Of a stretch of DNA of 64,000 bases, positions 43,120-56,260 are shown piece after piece (the first letter of the stretch is position 1; every line of letters starts with the position of its first letter). Source of the stretch: Armillaria gallica (taxonomy: Eukaryota; Basidiomycota; Agaricomycetes; Agaricales; Physalacriaceae). The notes below the pieces were generated by a model. The model was not told the origin of the DNA, did not search any database, and saw nothing but the letters and a program-made list of their open reading frames with translations. The translations under genes and the position numbers were made by a program. Location: positions 682,001-746,000 of the forward strand of contig JBANDB010000020.1 of NCBI GenBank assembly GCA_037576215.1, read 5' to 3'.

Positions 43120-45880
43120 TGTAATTCTTTCGTTGATGCACTCGGGATCCTGAGAGTTATTGTCTCGAATATCGGGGGGGTGTATCGTGTTCCATAGCAG
43201 GAGGGAAGGACAGTGAAGGTATTCTAAGGCATTTAGACTGAGGCTACCAGTTGGAATGCGAATCTAATGTTGACGTGAAGGATAGAACTGTGTCAGACAA
43301 GTGCCAAATGCTTGGTTAATATGATAGATTGACCCTGGCAATACCAGTCTTGCCGGCACAAGAGACGAGCCTGAGAGGATGCAAAGCCACTCGCCATTAA
43401 TGGTAAGGCTCATATGCCGGTGAGTTTTTCATCAATCAAGGCTAGGCTAAGTAGGATCAAGCGCATTTCGGAGTCCTCAAGAGGTAGAAGGTGAAACAGG
43501 CTGGTATTACGACTTTCTGAGGTCAACTAAAGGCAATGTTCTATTGAAAAAAGTAAGATTGAGCATTTGAGATGCAGCTTAACAGAGGAAATAAATATGG
43601 AAGTGAGGATACAAGTTTTGAACTCAATGTGGAACAGCGAGTGGAAGTAATACTTATAGCCGGAAACGAGAATCAACACGAGGACCAGGTGAAAGTTGCG
43701 TCGGGGGCCGGAATGTGCCTGTTAGCACATGCCCATCCCTCGGCCTACCACAGTCCTGATACCGAGGCAGGCAAGAGAGATGCACAAGTAAAATCCAGCA
43801 AAAGGGGTAGGGGGAAGGTCCTGACCTTGAAAACGAAACTACCTGACCCCATCTGTATCCTATATCGCAGTTTCATATGTCCTACACAAGGCATTTGTCA
43901 CCAAGCTGATCAAAATGGATACAATTGGACCTTCTGGTACACATTCTAGCCTTTTTTCATCACCGGAATCACACACAGCAGGGTCCGCCATGCACACGGC
44001 AACGAACCAGCAGTTACCGACATGAAATTCCATGACTAGGCACCCCATATATAGTTATATTATTACCCTATAGGAGGGGGAAGGTGGGTTAGCCTGTCCT
44101 TAGACACAAAAATGTAAGTCATGTCGGCTATTTACATTCTCAACCCAGAATGCAATCAACGTCGTCAATGATTAGGTACTCCGGCCACTTGGTGGTAATG
44201 ATGGAATGCGCGTATGCTCCTTCTCCAGTCAACACATTCCCTACTGGTGCTCTTCCAGCCAGATTTTCTCCACTGTCAGTTAATGGGCGATGACTTAGTT
44301 TGTAATGCCAAGAAACCAACCTGCTGTACTGACGAGCACGATGCAATGGTGCGGGATACACCTAAACTGTCATTGTTCGTCTCGCCCAGTGATCAGAAAT
44401 TCGCTCGTAAAAAATGGCGCATCGTTACCGATATTGACAATGGCAATACCTAAGCCTGGAGTAAAGTCGTTTGTGTATAGGGAAAACAGCCATGACATTT
44501 GTGTACTACAGGTATGCACCCTTGATATCTTGTTCTTCGTCATCTCATAGCAACATTCCTAGTGCAATTCATTCATTCATAATACATATTCTTGTCACTA
44601 TTTACTCTTCGCTATGGCCCTCCCAAGGCAGCACTCTCTTACTTTCTTCTGGATATCTCTTGCATTGGTATACCTAATTTCATTCGCTTTCTTCAAAACA
44701 TCTGTGCCAATGATATTCCGTCCTAGAGGTCGTCCTCTTCCCCAAAATCAAGACCTATTTTCAAATGTTGGATGATATATCTCGCTGTTGTGCGCATTCA
44801 GACTTCAGCATCAGGCCTTGCTTCAGCTCACTCGTCTTCCAGAACATCTCGCTCGCATTGAGAAACATATGCTACCATATTCTTCTATCGGTTCGGGTGA
44901 AAAACCCGTCGCATGCTATCAACAGACCAATCTTGAGGTCTTTCATGATCCGGTGTCCAAAAGTACCCCGCATCCCGACTATCGTTGACTGCATCTATTA
45001 TGCCCCGTACCATTCTTGAGCCACCGAAATATCGCACTCTTCAACCTGGTTCTCACCTGTTGATCCTAAAGACTGACCTTCAGATTGGCCATGGCAGGTT
45101 TCGCTGGCGGAGGTCCAGAGACTATGAAAATACTCTGGCAACCGCTGCTCCCACATCCCTACTTCAACGCTTAAGACCACCCATCCTTGCAGTGTCCCAA
45201 CGCGGGGCAGATGGGGTTGACTTAAAACATTGTTTATACCAGGATTTAGTGGTGCTGGGAAGGCTCACAAGGTAGCCTTTCACTTGTGAGGTTTCAGGCA
45301 TAGAATCTGATTATTCCAGATATACCGAATAGTGAACCAGCGTAAGTGTTGCTTTGTGAGTATGTTGAGGGCCAGACAGTCGTGCGGTAGCTCGTTTCCT
45401 TTGCTGCTCATCGAGGACTTACTCCCTCTCCAACGGCTACACGATGATTATCAAAATAAGGCTGAAATGTTGTGAGTGTCCTCTGTTTCTCATCAATATC
45501 TCGCCTCCTGATACATTCCCACCAAGATGTTTCTAGGATTTGCGGCTTCAGTCATTTCGCAGACTGTACTTCTACGTCACTCTGCAAACTGTCAGAGAAG
45601 GGAGCAATGCTGTAGAGCTCTTCCAATACAGAGCTTCCTGATGGTCCATTGATGTGTCAGACCCCATGCTTTCCGAACGGTGATTTCACAAGGTGAACGG
45701 GGAATTGGTGAAATTAGTTATTTGACTGGTACACAGTTCACAAAGTATCAACTTCCAGCCCGATATTAGCCTTCATATGTGATCTTCTGTGTAAACAAAA
45801 GACTAAACACTGTTCATCAAAATACTGATATTCTGAAGATGAAAGATCAAATCACTTAGAGGAGGACACAAGGAAGTCTG
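43120..45880. other. No confident gene
   Basis: Includes the presumed promoter of the DUF6535 gene (43120-43400). ORF 43572-43949 (plus) is unrecognised. A possible minus-strand exon pair lies at 44460-44140 (AIVNIGNDAPFFTSEFLITG; then VGNVLTGEGAYAHSIITTKW), with a stop between. At 44611 plus a hydrophobic start (MALPRQHSLTFFWISLALVY) runs only about 50 codons. None can be assigned. Confidence 0.35.
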
Positions 45881-47117
45881 AGATATTCATACCACTTCAT
45901 CGATTTCCGTCCGAGAACCGTCAGGTGTGAATCTCAGGACTTTCGGTTCAGAAGATCCGCCATTCATGGACAATCAATTGTCCCTTCAGCAATTTAACCT
46001 TTGAAGACAATATTAGCTGCTAGTAAGGTCAAAAACACGGGTTGGCACATACATGGCAAGTAGTGAGTTGATATAGACTACAAGGTGTTAGATCTATCAT
46101 GAACATGAAATAGGGGAGGCCTGACATTTTGGTAAGATCAAATCGACACCCAAGTAGATGAAAATGTTTGGCCACACAAGATACTGAAATTGATGCTCAG
46201 TGGAAACTTATGAATGTGTTCAGAGTTGCCATACTGTTATGAGAGTAAGTAGTGAGCATGTGCTGCCAGTCTTTCAGTCACTGCATAACCCACATTGAGG
46301 AGAGATCGTTACCTCATAGCTAATCCAGATGCTATCACTAGCTGCATTAGATCAAAAAGCTTTGCAGATGTGCTGTGAATGGTAAACAACTGAATCATGA
46401 AGGTAGGAAACAGCTCACCTGGAGAACATGAAAGACTCCCTGCACTTATGCAAGTAGTAACACACTGAGGGGGCGATGATGAAATAGCACATTGCTGGAA
46501 TGGAAAAGATACCGCATGTTGATTTCTGCTGGAGGATTTGTGAAATTTACATATGTTAATTATCATATAAAGGCCAAAATGTACCTTTTTGCCTGGTAAC
46601 AGTAGGAAACTGGATACAATTCATCTGCCAAGAGAGGTGTAAACACTAACAGAAAGTTCACAGATGAGAAGCTTTTATTACGTGTCATAGATAGAGATTA
46701 TGGATCTTATGAGGAACGGGGTAGAAGATGAAAGACAGCTTACAGATTCCAGTGCCTTAATAGATGGTAATTCAAGGTAGCCACAGTACCGATGAGACAC
46801 TCACCAAAGGCAACTGTAATGGTGACAACCTGTGAGCTCATTGTGAGAGAAAGTTATTCGGTCCACAGGTGGCACCTACCACAAACTACAGGAGAACCTT
46901 GCCAAAGTGACAGCCAACTAGAAGTGACATGAGCCTTGTGTTTCAGTAATGAGAAGGATAAAGATGGACTTTTCCAGATCCAGATAGCATATACACTGCA
47001 CATCGCACCAGTTAATAAAGATTTATGTGCAGGAAATTCATAAACATACACCTGGATGCCCACGATAATAGCAACCTAAAAATATTAATAAGTATTGGGG
47101 AATGGCAATAACAGGAG

Positions 47118-48211
47118 TAAGGCATAGCACGGATGCATCTGTGGATGGATCCGGATCCGTCCTGCGGATATTAGGGTACCTGACAAGTGATATCCGCATC
47201 CGCAGGTGTGGCTGTGCACGGATATCCGTATCCGGGGCATCCGCACTGCAGATATCTGTGTATGTTAGCTAAAATTAAATCTTTCTATATCTTCATGGGT
47301 ATTGGTCCGTTTGCTCCACGTTTTGAGACACAAATTCTACACTATAAAGCGTCTCTAAACGCTATGTTCGATCACCACTGGGTGTCCCAATTGCAATACA
47401 GAAAAATCAGGCAGAAATGCGGTGTTTATTTCACTTATATGTAAGCACACATGTTCATGATACTTCATGTTGCCTAGGCAAGGTTGTATTTGTATTCTAC
47501 AACATTTAAAATAGTAGTAGGCATGAATTTGGCCAGGCCCATCCACAATTAAGAGCCTGAAACAGCAAGAAAACAAGTAAATAAAATCAAATAAATTTCC
47601 GATTGCTTCCCGTGGGTCAGGGTGACCTCCGATCACAAATCGGACGGCGGATTCAAATTCCTTGACATCAAAAACATTAGGACACACCCACGAAGTTAAC
47701 CTCACCTTCTAAATGAGCGCCTGAAGAAAAAAGTGAACTTTTACAGAAATTAACAACATCTCCGATCACTTCTCGTGGGACAGGGCGGCCTCCGAGCGCA
47801 AATCGGACGGTGAATTCGAGCTCCCCGACCTTATAAACATTAGAACGCCTTTATTGCATTAGTTCTCCCATCCAAATGATTGCCATAAAATTGAAGTAAA
47901 CTTTGACAGAAAATCAAAAAAATCTTCGTTTGCTTACCGCGGGCCTGGATGACTTCCGATCATAAATCGGGCTGCAGATTCGGATTCCTCGACCTCAAAA
48001 ACCCTAGGACACCTATTTCACAAGTGGGGGACGAAGCAACTGCATATTTAAGCAGAGCATCCGCGGATATAGCTAGTTGCTGAAGCTATATCCGCATCCG
48101 GCGGATCCGGATGCCACGGATCCGGATATCCGGGCACAGCCACATCTGCGGATATTTTTTCGGATATCTGTTCGGATATCTGCGGATCATCCGGATCCGT
48201 GCTATGCCTTA
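47118..48211. mobile_element. Non-autonomous hAT element in an intron
   Basis: 1,094 bp with a perfect 17-bp terminal inverted repeat TAAGGCATAGCACGGAT and a perfect 8-bp target duplication AACAGGAG (47110-47117 and 48212-48219), the hAT signature. Dense subterminal GGATATCCG and GGATCCGGAT motifs occur at both ends. No transposase ORF. Confidence 0.93.
47575..48010. repeat. Three direct repeats inside the hAT element
   Basis: About 170-bp spacing (47597, 47760, 47929). Each has a CCGTGGGTCAGG-like start, TCCGATCACAAATCGG, GATTC and TCAAAAACATTAGGACAC. Confidence 0.75.
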
Positions 48212-48808
48212 AACAGGAGGACGAACGCTTAGCTGTATTTGGAGCTGAAGACATAGTGTTGCATTGAATCGTCTCTGTCATTACAGTGGAGCTGGCATGG
48301 AAAGAACTACCTTAAAGCTCCTGGGTCAGGACACAGAACTTCCTCCTTATCTTCATGTACCAGACAATATAATAGATCCTAACATAGTCCCCAAACAATT
48401 CTACTAAATAGTAATATATGGCATGAGCACTGAAAGCCATGTGAAGACAATCCAGAGTCCTAAATAACGTCTCAATCGCTCAGGTTGATTATTGTGAGAT
48501 GGACTTGGATGCACCAAAGTATGCCAACCTGATTGATAGAAATCAGTAACTCAGATCCAGCAGATTTGAAGATACACCAGAAGCTCACATACAGAGTACT
48601 GGTAAACCCACCAATTGTCTGGGTATCTCTTGTAATAGTTGATAACTTGGAGATTGGTTATTCCGAATAAGCTGTTATTGGCAGAGCATCAGTAAGGAGA
48701 AATGTAAATGACAGAACCGACTTACATGATAGCTATTATCGAGCCAATATAGACAGCACCAAGAGTCACTCCCACAGAAGCTGTAGTGGTCTGTACCTGT
48801 GAGAACAT

Positions 48809-49065
48809 TTCAGGATAGGAGGGAGAAGATGAGGAAAAATACATATCAGAACACCTGAAGCGGAGTGCCTTATATATCTCACACAGATATGAAATTGGAA
48901 TGATCTTCAAATCATGGAGGAAATTGATTGATGCGGAAACATTGCATGTTCGATGCGGATGGCATGGGTGCACTTTTTCATGTCCACTAGAAGATCAAAA
49001 ATTCAATGTATGTAATACCCTCAAGAAATCGGATATTTGATGCAATTGAATGGTGGATAGCATTA
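48809..49065. other. Upstream region of the DUF6534-type gene
   Basis: Presumed promoter and leader. No motif singled out. Confidence 0.3.
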
Positions 49066-49446
49066 CTGTCCTATTTCAATCAATTTGAATGGCCTGTGAT
49101 GCATGACCTTCTGGGACCAGTTCGAATAACCAAATACCTCTTCCAGGACAGTGACACTCAGACAAAATCTGAATAGGTGGCAGTGCTGTTGGATGATTTT
49201 GTACTTATCCTGCTGATCCAGGCCACCAAAATTCACCTAAAATGTGCACGGACAAGAAATTTTTGTAATTCAAATGCCATTTGAGCCAAGTTTTACCAAG
49301 AATGGATCATTTTTGAATTTTCTTTGTATCAGTGACCCCTGAACCTTCTTGAATGGTATGTGTGTGACCAGTGATGAGGGGTCAATTTCTGAATATGAAT
49401 GACCCCTCTGAGACATGTGACATTCAAATTGAATCAAATAGGACAG
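49066..49446. mobile_element. MITE with TA duplication (mariner-like)
   Basis: 381 bp. The ends form an inverted repeat (CTGTCCTATTT..CAATTTGAATG, about 26 bp with two mismatches) flanked by TA on both sides. It lies just upstream of the DUF6534-type gene. Confidence 0.65.
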
Positions 49447-50642
49447 TAAAGTCAGCAAATTTTATCTATATCTATCTATATATTAAGAGAGGTAGTGAAG
49501 ATGACATAATAAGGCAGACTTTGAAACCTCTGGCCATTGCCATCTCACGGACCAATCCAGCTGAGTTTCAATTTTGTTGTACTGCCATCACTGCCGCTTC
49601 TCTACGGCGATGAGCTTCAATTTCGCTGCGGTGCTGCCTCTGCAATCCCCCCCATGGCACATCATTGGCATGGCTGGCACCCAGTACTTACTGAACATAG
49701 GAAATTTACAAATTATGCATGCTGTAGGCTGCAAAGTGAGTATTGAGCAAGTTTAACAAGCATTGTGCAACATTAAACAAGTCAACAAGCATCAGATGTG
49801 AAGTTCACATGTAGAATCAGGAACCCTGAGATCATTCAAATATAGGTGATACAGATGCATGCTAATTTGTTACTAATTCATACAAGGCATTTGCAAGCCT
49901 TCCCCAGCAGTAGAGATGCTCTGTACATATGGTGGATATGGGTATCATATATATAGGCCTGTACCTGTACCATCAGCACTTTGGAATTCAGATTTTTATG
50001 GCCATATTTGTATTGGTAGGTTAAATCAGGGTGTATACTTATTATCCTATACATGTCATGAGTGCAATTAACAAAATATAATGTTTTGACCATGAATATC
50101 ATCTGAGACAGGTCACTGTCCTCCTAAATGCCACCCATATAGGCTATTAGAGACAGGTATGGTACAGTATATGAGCAAAACCCATACCATACTGTTGAGA
50201 CCCTTTTACCATACAGCTTATGGCCATAACTGTATACAGTATGGTGGGCATCCCTACCCAGCAGGTAGAATCAACAAGGAGGAGTAAATTGCATTCTGAT
50301 CACTGTCCCTAAGAAGGAGAGTCTATACTATACATGCATTACCTACCACTATGCAGCTGCACTACAGTACTGAACAAACATTGGGCCTCACTGACACAGT
50401 CATGTCCCTGCAAGGTGTGGCTTCTCAGCACACCAGTGTCAATGCCATGAGGTTTACTATAGATATTTACTACAGTTATACTGTAACACCTGGATGCATA
50501 TACAAGGAGACCATTTAGAACTTAGTTGATATTGCACACTAATTTATTTCCTAACATGAGCCTTACCCTGTAACATAACCACTTTAACATGGGACTTAGC
50601 AGTGTTCAAACTTCAAATTTCACACCATCATTCATATAGCTG

Positions 50643-51011
50643 TAGGGATGTGCACTGTATCTGTATCACAGTGGCTACATACAATGGATACAGATATGGG
50701 TCTGCACTGTGAGCACTTTTGAAGACCCAAAATACAGCCATACTTATATGGTTGAAGTACAGTTGTTGAGGGAATGGTAGGGGACTATTCAATGTCATTG
50801 AGGTCAGTAATTATGATCTCAAGGAAGCAAATTACACTTACATTTTGATGACAGTCATTTGCTGTTGTCATGAAACTATCCATATATGAACAACAGTACA
50901 GACATGGTACAGATTTGACATTAGCCATACCATACCATGGGCAAGATATTTTGTATAGTCTACAGCCATATTGTTATAGTCATATCCATAACAGTACAGT
51001 GCATATCCCTA
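50643..51011. mobile_element. hAT-like MITE, copy 1 (with empty site)
   Basis: 369 bp with ends TAGGGATGTGCACTGTA and its near complement. Target duplication TATAGCTG/TACAGCTG (50635-50642 and 51012-51019). The neighbouring unit has the unoccupied site CATTCATACAGCTGTAGAC near 53245. Confidence 0.85.
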
Positions 51012-54000
51012 TACAGCTGTAGACCTGTCATCATATATATTACAATGTGAAGGCATTCAAGCCCTACTTTGAATTCAAAATATGTAGAGATGGAGGCATA
51101 TTTAAAGAACACTCTGAGCTCTGAGTCTGATGCAGATGTAGGAGCAAAGATACATAATTCAACAGCAATAGTGTAGCATCTATTTGACATCTATGAGACT
51201 AATCACTGACACTTCCAAGCAACTCCCAAGTAGAAAGCCAGGTTTGGGGTGGGCTCCAACAAGCTGAAGTCCCATGTCACAGTCAGGTTGCCAGGACCCG
51301 AGGTACGAGGGTCCGGCAATCATGACGAAGACACAGGGCATAGGCTTGTATCTATATAATAAGACAGGTAGCGAAGATGACATAATAAGGTGGACTTTGA
51401 ATTTTCCGGCCATTGCCATACCCCGGCCAATTCCGGCTGAGTTTCAATTCCGTTGCACTGCCATCATTGCTGCCTCTCTACAGTGATGAGCTTCAATTTC
51501 ACTGTGCTGCTGCCTCTGCAATCCCCCCATGATACATAATTGGCATGGCTGGCACCCAGTACTCACTGAACATAGACTGTTCACCAACTACACATGCTAT
51601 TGGCTACAATGTGAGTATTGAGCATTGTTTGAGCAAGTTTAACAAGCATTGTAATTTGTGCAACACCAAATGAGTCAAGACTCAACAAGTATCAGATGTG
51701 GAGTTTGCAGCATGTAGAATCCAGAGCCCCAAGATCATTAAAATATAGGTAATACAGATGGCATGCTAATTTGTTACTAATTCATACAAGGCATTTGCAA
51801 GCCTTTCTCAGCAGTAGGAATGCCCACCATACCTGTACATATGGTGGATGTGAGTATCATGTACTGTTCAATTTTGACTGTTAATTCATGTAATGTGTAA
51901 CCAGGACCAATGCAGTGAAGCTCCCAGTAATGCATAACACATAACATGGCTCTGTGAAGCTATGGTATCTTAGTGACCAAACAGCCTAATTTTGGTCCAA
52001 TTTCCCTGCAAAAATCTGGAATTTCACCTCCTACATCATATATGTGTTCTTCTAATACAGAAGGTATATACAAGTAATGCAATGAAATATCTAAATCTCC
52101 CATACCTTTAAAGCCTTAAGCCACTTTGAGGGTTTCCATACTCTACCAAATTGCAAACAAAGCTAAATTCATTAACCATAACATGTAACTTAACCTCATG
52201 AAACTATGGCCCAGCCACTATAAAGCATAACACATAACACACAGTAAAGCTACAGTAGAAATCTAACAGTATACAAGCCCATACTACCTGTACCATCAGC
52301 ACTTTGGGATTCAATTTTTATCACTGTATTTGTATGGGTATTGTATGGGTAGGTCAAATTGGTGTGTATACCTATTATTTTGTATATGTCATGAGTACAA
52401 TTAACAAAATATAACATTTTGATCATAAATCTCACCCAAGATAGATCACTGTCCTCCTAAATGCCACCTGTATAGGGATAGGTATGGTAGAGTATACAGA
52501 CAAAACCTGTACCAAACTATTGAGACTCTTTTACTATACAGCTTACAGTCATAAGTTATAACCATATATGGTATGGATACATGGCATCCCTACCCAGCAG
52601 ATAGAATTTGACAAGGAGGAGGAAATTGTATTCTGATCACTGTCCCTTTGAAGATGACTGGCCGGAGTCCATACTATACATGCATTACCTACCACTGCTG
52701 TAACTTTTTGACTGTATCGTCATATAATGCATAATGTGGGTCTATTATGTGAAGATTGGTGAACTTCATAACATGTAAACAGACTCATTTGGTGCCTTAA
52801 ACTACTTAATAGAGCAATAATTTTTGGTCCAGCATGCACCAAACTGCCTATTAAGGTAGATGACACTATCATGAAGATGTAACTGGGTGAAAATGTGTAT
52901 AACACTTAACACCCTGTGAAGATACAGTCAAAATACTACAGTATGCAGCTATGCAGCCTATGCTACAGTATGGAACAAACGTTGGGCCTCACTGACACAG
53001 TCATGTCCCCACAAGGTACAACTTCTCAGCAGCCTCAGGTGGCACCAGTGTCAATGCTGTGAGGTTTACTAAAGATATTTACTATAGTTATGCTGTAACA
53101 CCTGGATGCATATACAAGGAAACTATTTAGAACTTAATTGATATTGCATGCTAATTTATTTTCTAATGTGAGCCTTACCCTGTAACATGACCACTTTGAC
53201 ATGGAATTTAGCATTGTCAAACTTCAAATTTTACACCATCATTCATACAGCTGTAGACCAGTCATCATATATATTACAATGTGAAGGCATTGAAGCCCTA
53301 TTTTGATTCTAAAATATGTACAGATGGAGGCATATTTAAAGAACACTCTGAGCTCTGAGTCTGATGCAGATGTAGGAGCAAAAGATGTAAGTCAAGAGCA
53401 ATAGTATAGCATCTATATCTGGCATCTATGAGAATAATAACTGACACTTTCAAGTAATAAGCTGGGTTTGGGGCGGGCCCCAACAAGCCGAAGTCTCGTG
53501 TCGTAGTCAGGTTGCCAAGACCCGAGGTATGAGGGTCCGGCAATCGTGACGAAGACATGGGGCATAGGCTTGTCTATATATTAAGAGAGGTGGACGATGA
53601 CATAATAAGGCAGACTTTGAATTTTCCGGCCATTGCCAGACCACAGCTTATTCTGGCTGAGTTTCAATTTCATTGCACTGTTGTCACTGCTGCCTCTATG
53701 GCAATGAGTTTCAATTTTGCTGCCTCTGCAATCCCCCCATGGCACATCATTGGCATGGCTGGCACTCAATATTTGTGGAACTTAGACCATTCACCATCTA
53801 TGCATGTTGTAGGCTGCAAAGTGAGTATTGAGCAAGTTCAACAAGCATTGTGCAACATCAAACATCAAATGACAAATTAGCAGGTAGGATTAGAAGTCAG
53901 GAGACCATCCAAGGACAGGTAAAACATATACATGTAGTGACTATACCATAATTTGCTTATTATGAGGCTTTGACAAGGCTCAAGCCTTTCTCCAGCAGTT

Positions 54001-54199
54001 AGAAATAGCAAGGTGACCATTTATGCAAGAATATGTGCTATGCTATGCTATGAGATGTAAGTAAGGCAATAAATACAAGAAATACAGAACAGCTCAACTC
54101 AGCCTTTCTCTATCCATGTGGAGCAACAAGCTGAGGTGATGAGTACAAAATATGAGGTATACATACTACTTAAAGTCTGAGGAAGCAAGGGAACATAAG

Positions 54200-54528
54200 T
54201 AGGAATGTGCACCATACCTGTAATATGGTAGTTATGTATGGTGTATACAGATATGAGTCTGTACTGTGGCCAACTTTAATGACCTAAAATATGGCCATAT
54301 TCATATGGTTTGAATATGGTCATTGAAGGAGGGACAGAAGACTATCTTATGTCATAAAGGTTAGTACCTATGACCTAAAAGAAGTGCATAATACTCACCC
54401 TTTGGCACCAGATATTCATATACAGACAATGATACGGACACAGTACAGATATGATATCAACTGTACCATGACCAATAATTTTTATACAGTCTACAGTCAT
54501 ATCTGTAATGGTATGATGCACATCCATA
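54200..54528. mobile_element. hAT-like MITE, copy 2
   Basis: 329 bp, ends TAGGAATGTGCACCATAC and complement. 8-bp duplication AACATAAG/AACAGAAG. Confidence 0.75.
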
Positions 54529-54851
54529 AACAGAAGTAATGACTAAAACATGAAAATGAACTAATAGTCATAATATCCAAGAAGGAGATCATTGAAATGA
54601 CAAGCAAGAAGATGGGATGCCAGCATGTGAGGTGCCCCAGAGGGTTTTGAATTTAACAATTCAGCTATGACATGCTTATCCAGTTACCATGTCATAAATA
54701 GCCATTGCCATACCACAGTGCAAGCCAGGTAAGTTTCAATTTTGCTGCCTCTACCAAGCCTTTACTCTCCTCACAGCACATCATTGGTGTGACTGACTTC
54801 TAACTGAGCTTCAACTGAGACTACTTATCCATGCTATAGCAACAAAGTGAG

Positions 54852-55170
54852 TAGGGATATGACCATTCAATATACAGGTTGACCTGTACCATCACTGTAT
54901 GGGCTGAAACTGCCAATGGTACAGGTCGCAACTATACCCATCAACTGTATTTCTGGCGATGCTGAGTGACTCCAAGATTTTCTTGGATTAAATTTGTTTT
55001 AGATACACAAATAAGGTTAGTATCTGTCAAATCACAGTATTTATAGACAAAATTACCTATATTGAGCAAACCCATACAGGATCTATTTTTTTCTGGATCC
55101 TAAAATTGTATATGGTATCTGTATGAACTGTCCCATAATTCCATAAATATGGGTATGGTGCAGATCCCTA
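54852..55170. mobile_element. hAT-like MITE, copy 3
   Basis: 319 bp, ends TAGGGAT..ATCCCTA. 8-bp duplication AAAGTGAG/AAAGCAAG (two transitions). Confidence 0.6.
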
Positions 55171-55650
55171 AAAGCAAGTATCAAGCAATAAGCAATGATT
55201 GAGCAACAAGTTAACAATGAGCAATGAATATCAATAGATGTAAGTCTTTTAAAAATTATCAGAGTTCAAATGATGACCATGGCAGCTTACCATGTCAGAT
55301 ATCTGAGTCAGGGATATAAGAACCAAAATATATAGCTCTCCCTCTCTCCTACCAGTAGTGACAGCTATTAACAATGATCACCTAAATCATGGCAGTCTCT
55401 ACTACTCATCCATTATATGGCTTACAGAAGTAACAGAATAAAGCTTTATAACACTCATGAAAAGCATTTGGCTCTGTTGCAGTTGCTTCAAACAAATAAC
55501 AGAGATTCAACAAGATATCATAGTAATAAGCTGGGTTTGGGGCAGGCCCCAACAAGCCAAAGTCCCATGTCATAGTCAGGTTGCCAAGACCCGAGGTACG
55601 AGGGTCTGGCAATCGTGACGAAGACACGGGGCATAGGCTTGTATACCTGG

Positions 55651-56260
55651 TTTTGAGTTCCAAATCACCATATATGGTAATGAACCATGACTAGATATCT
55701 CAGCTCATGGTTGCTCTCCATACATTTTATGGACATCACCGTCAACCTCTCATCATCTTCGATTCTGAATATCTGAGTGATAAATGTTTCTGAGATCTCG
55801 CAATGTATGGACTTGCACATGGAACTTTAACACGTCGACATTCAAGCTCTAGCTTTTCTGTAGGAATGGAATTCAAATACCTCTGCTGTTTGGAACAAGA
55901 ACACATGCTCATTTTGAATCAAAGCCATCATTCATACTTCAGAAGGGTAGTTTGCACATGAGCGCAGTGTTCGTCCTCTCTAATAGGTGTGAAGACTTTG
56001 AAGGCCCAACAGAAATCATTTAGCTTACAGCTCTACTACTGCAGTGATGCGCACATACCATCCGATACAAGAATGAGCCCATTTAGTTTGAAGGAACTTG
56101 TCATATACACATGGTATGCAAGATAATCAACAGCACCATTAATTTTCGCAGGGGTGGAGCTTGTCATGAACGTATTAGCTATATATGAACCATCTCATTG
56201 ATGTCACCATCTTCATTCTCATATACTTCTCCCAAAGGGTTATTTTCCCTTCACCACTGC
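55651..56260. repeat. Junction back to the multi-gene repeat
   Basis: 56020-56110 (GCAGTGATG, GATACAAGAATGAGCCCA) matches 16430-16500 and 63835-63900, the unknown minus-strand gene. The rest has no recognised content. Confidence 0.5.

Larger units (their letters stand above)
45887..48808 (-). pseudogene. DUF6534-type membrane protein gene
   Basis: Start MFSQVQTTTASVGVTLGAVY at 48808. Exons by GT..AG: 48808-48726, 48671-48593 (FGITNLQVINYYKRYPDNWW), 48528-48515, 48459 to about 48373 (TLDCLHMAFSAHAIYYYLVE), then after the intron carrying the hAT element VAIIVGIQVVYAIWIWK, FIIAPSVCYYLHKCRESF (about 46490), LFDLMQLVIASGLAMR, YLVWPNIFIYLGVDLIL, and a last exon ending GSRTEIDEVV at 45887. The family has seven predicted helices and unknown function. 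TGA at 45986 and 45974 stand where Arg fits, so it is probably dead. Confidence 0.8.
49480..55650. repeat. Tandem array of about 2-kb units
   Basis: The stretch GATGACATAATAAGG, GGCCATTGCCA, TCAATTTCGCTG.., CCCCATGG..CACATCATTGGC starts units at 49480, 51355 and 53570 and partly at 54700. Other landmarks repeat in step (TCATACAAGGCATTTGCAAG; GAGGTTTACT.AGATATTTAC; ACCCGAGGTACGAGGGTCCG at 51297, 53520 and 55590). Unit lengths differ through MITE insertions. ORFs such as 51180-51419 and 53298-53558 (minus) are conserved only as repeat copies. No gene called. Confidence 0.75.

Noticed and set aside
44611..44760. Cytochrome P450 N-terminus
   Set aside because: Only a hydrophobic start followed by RGRPLPQ. 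No further P450 motif (no heme-Cys block) and the frame closes.
45887..48808. Oligopeptide transporter (HDLK start)
   Set aside because: A short chance similarity. The spliced exons match the DUF6534-type family over its whole length.
21880..56020. Giant mobile element (Starship-like)
   Set aside because: No tyrosine recombinase captain gene, no defined ends or target duplication at either junction. It can only be stated that the block interrupts a repeat unit.
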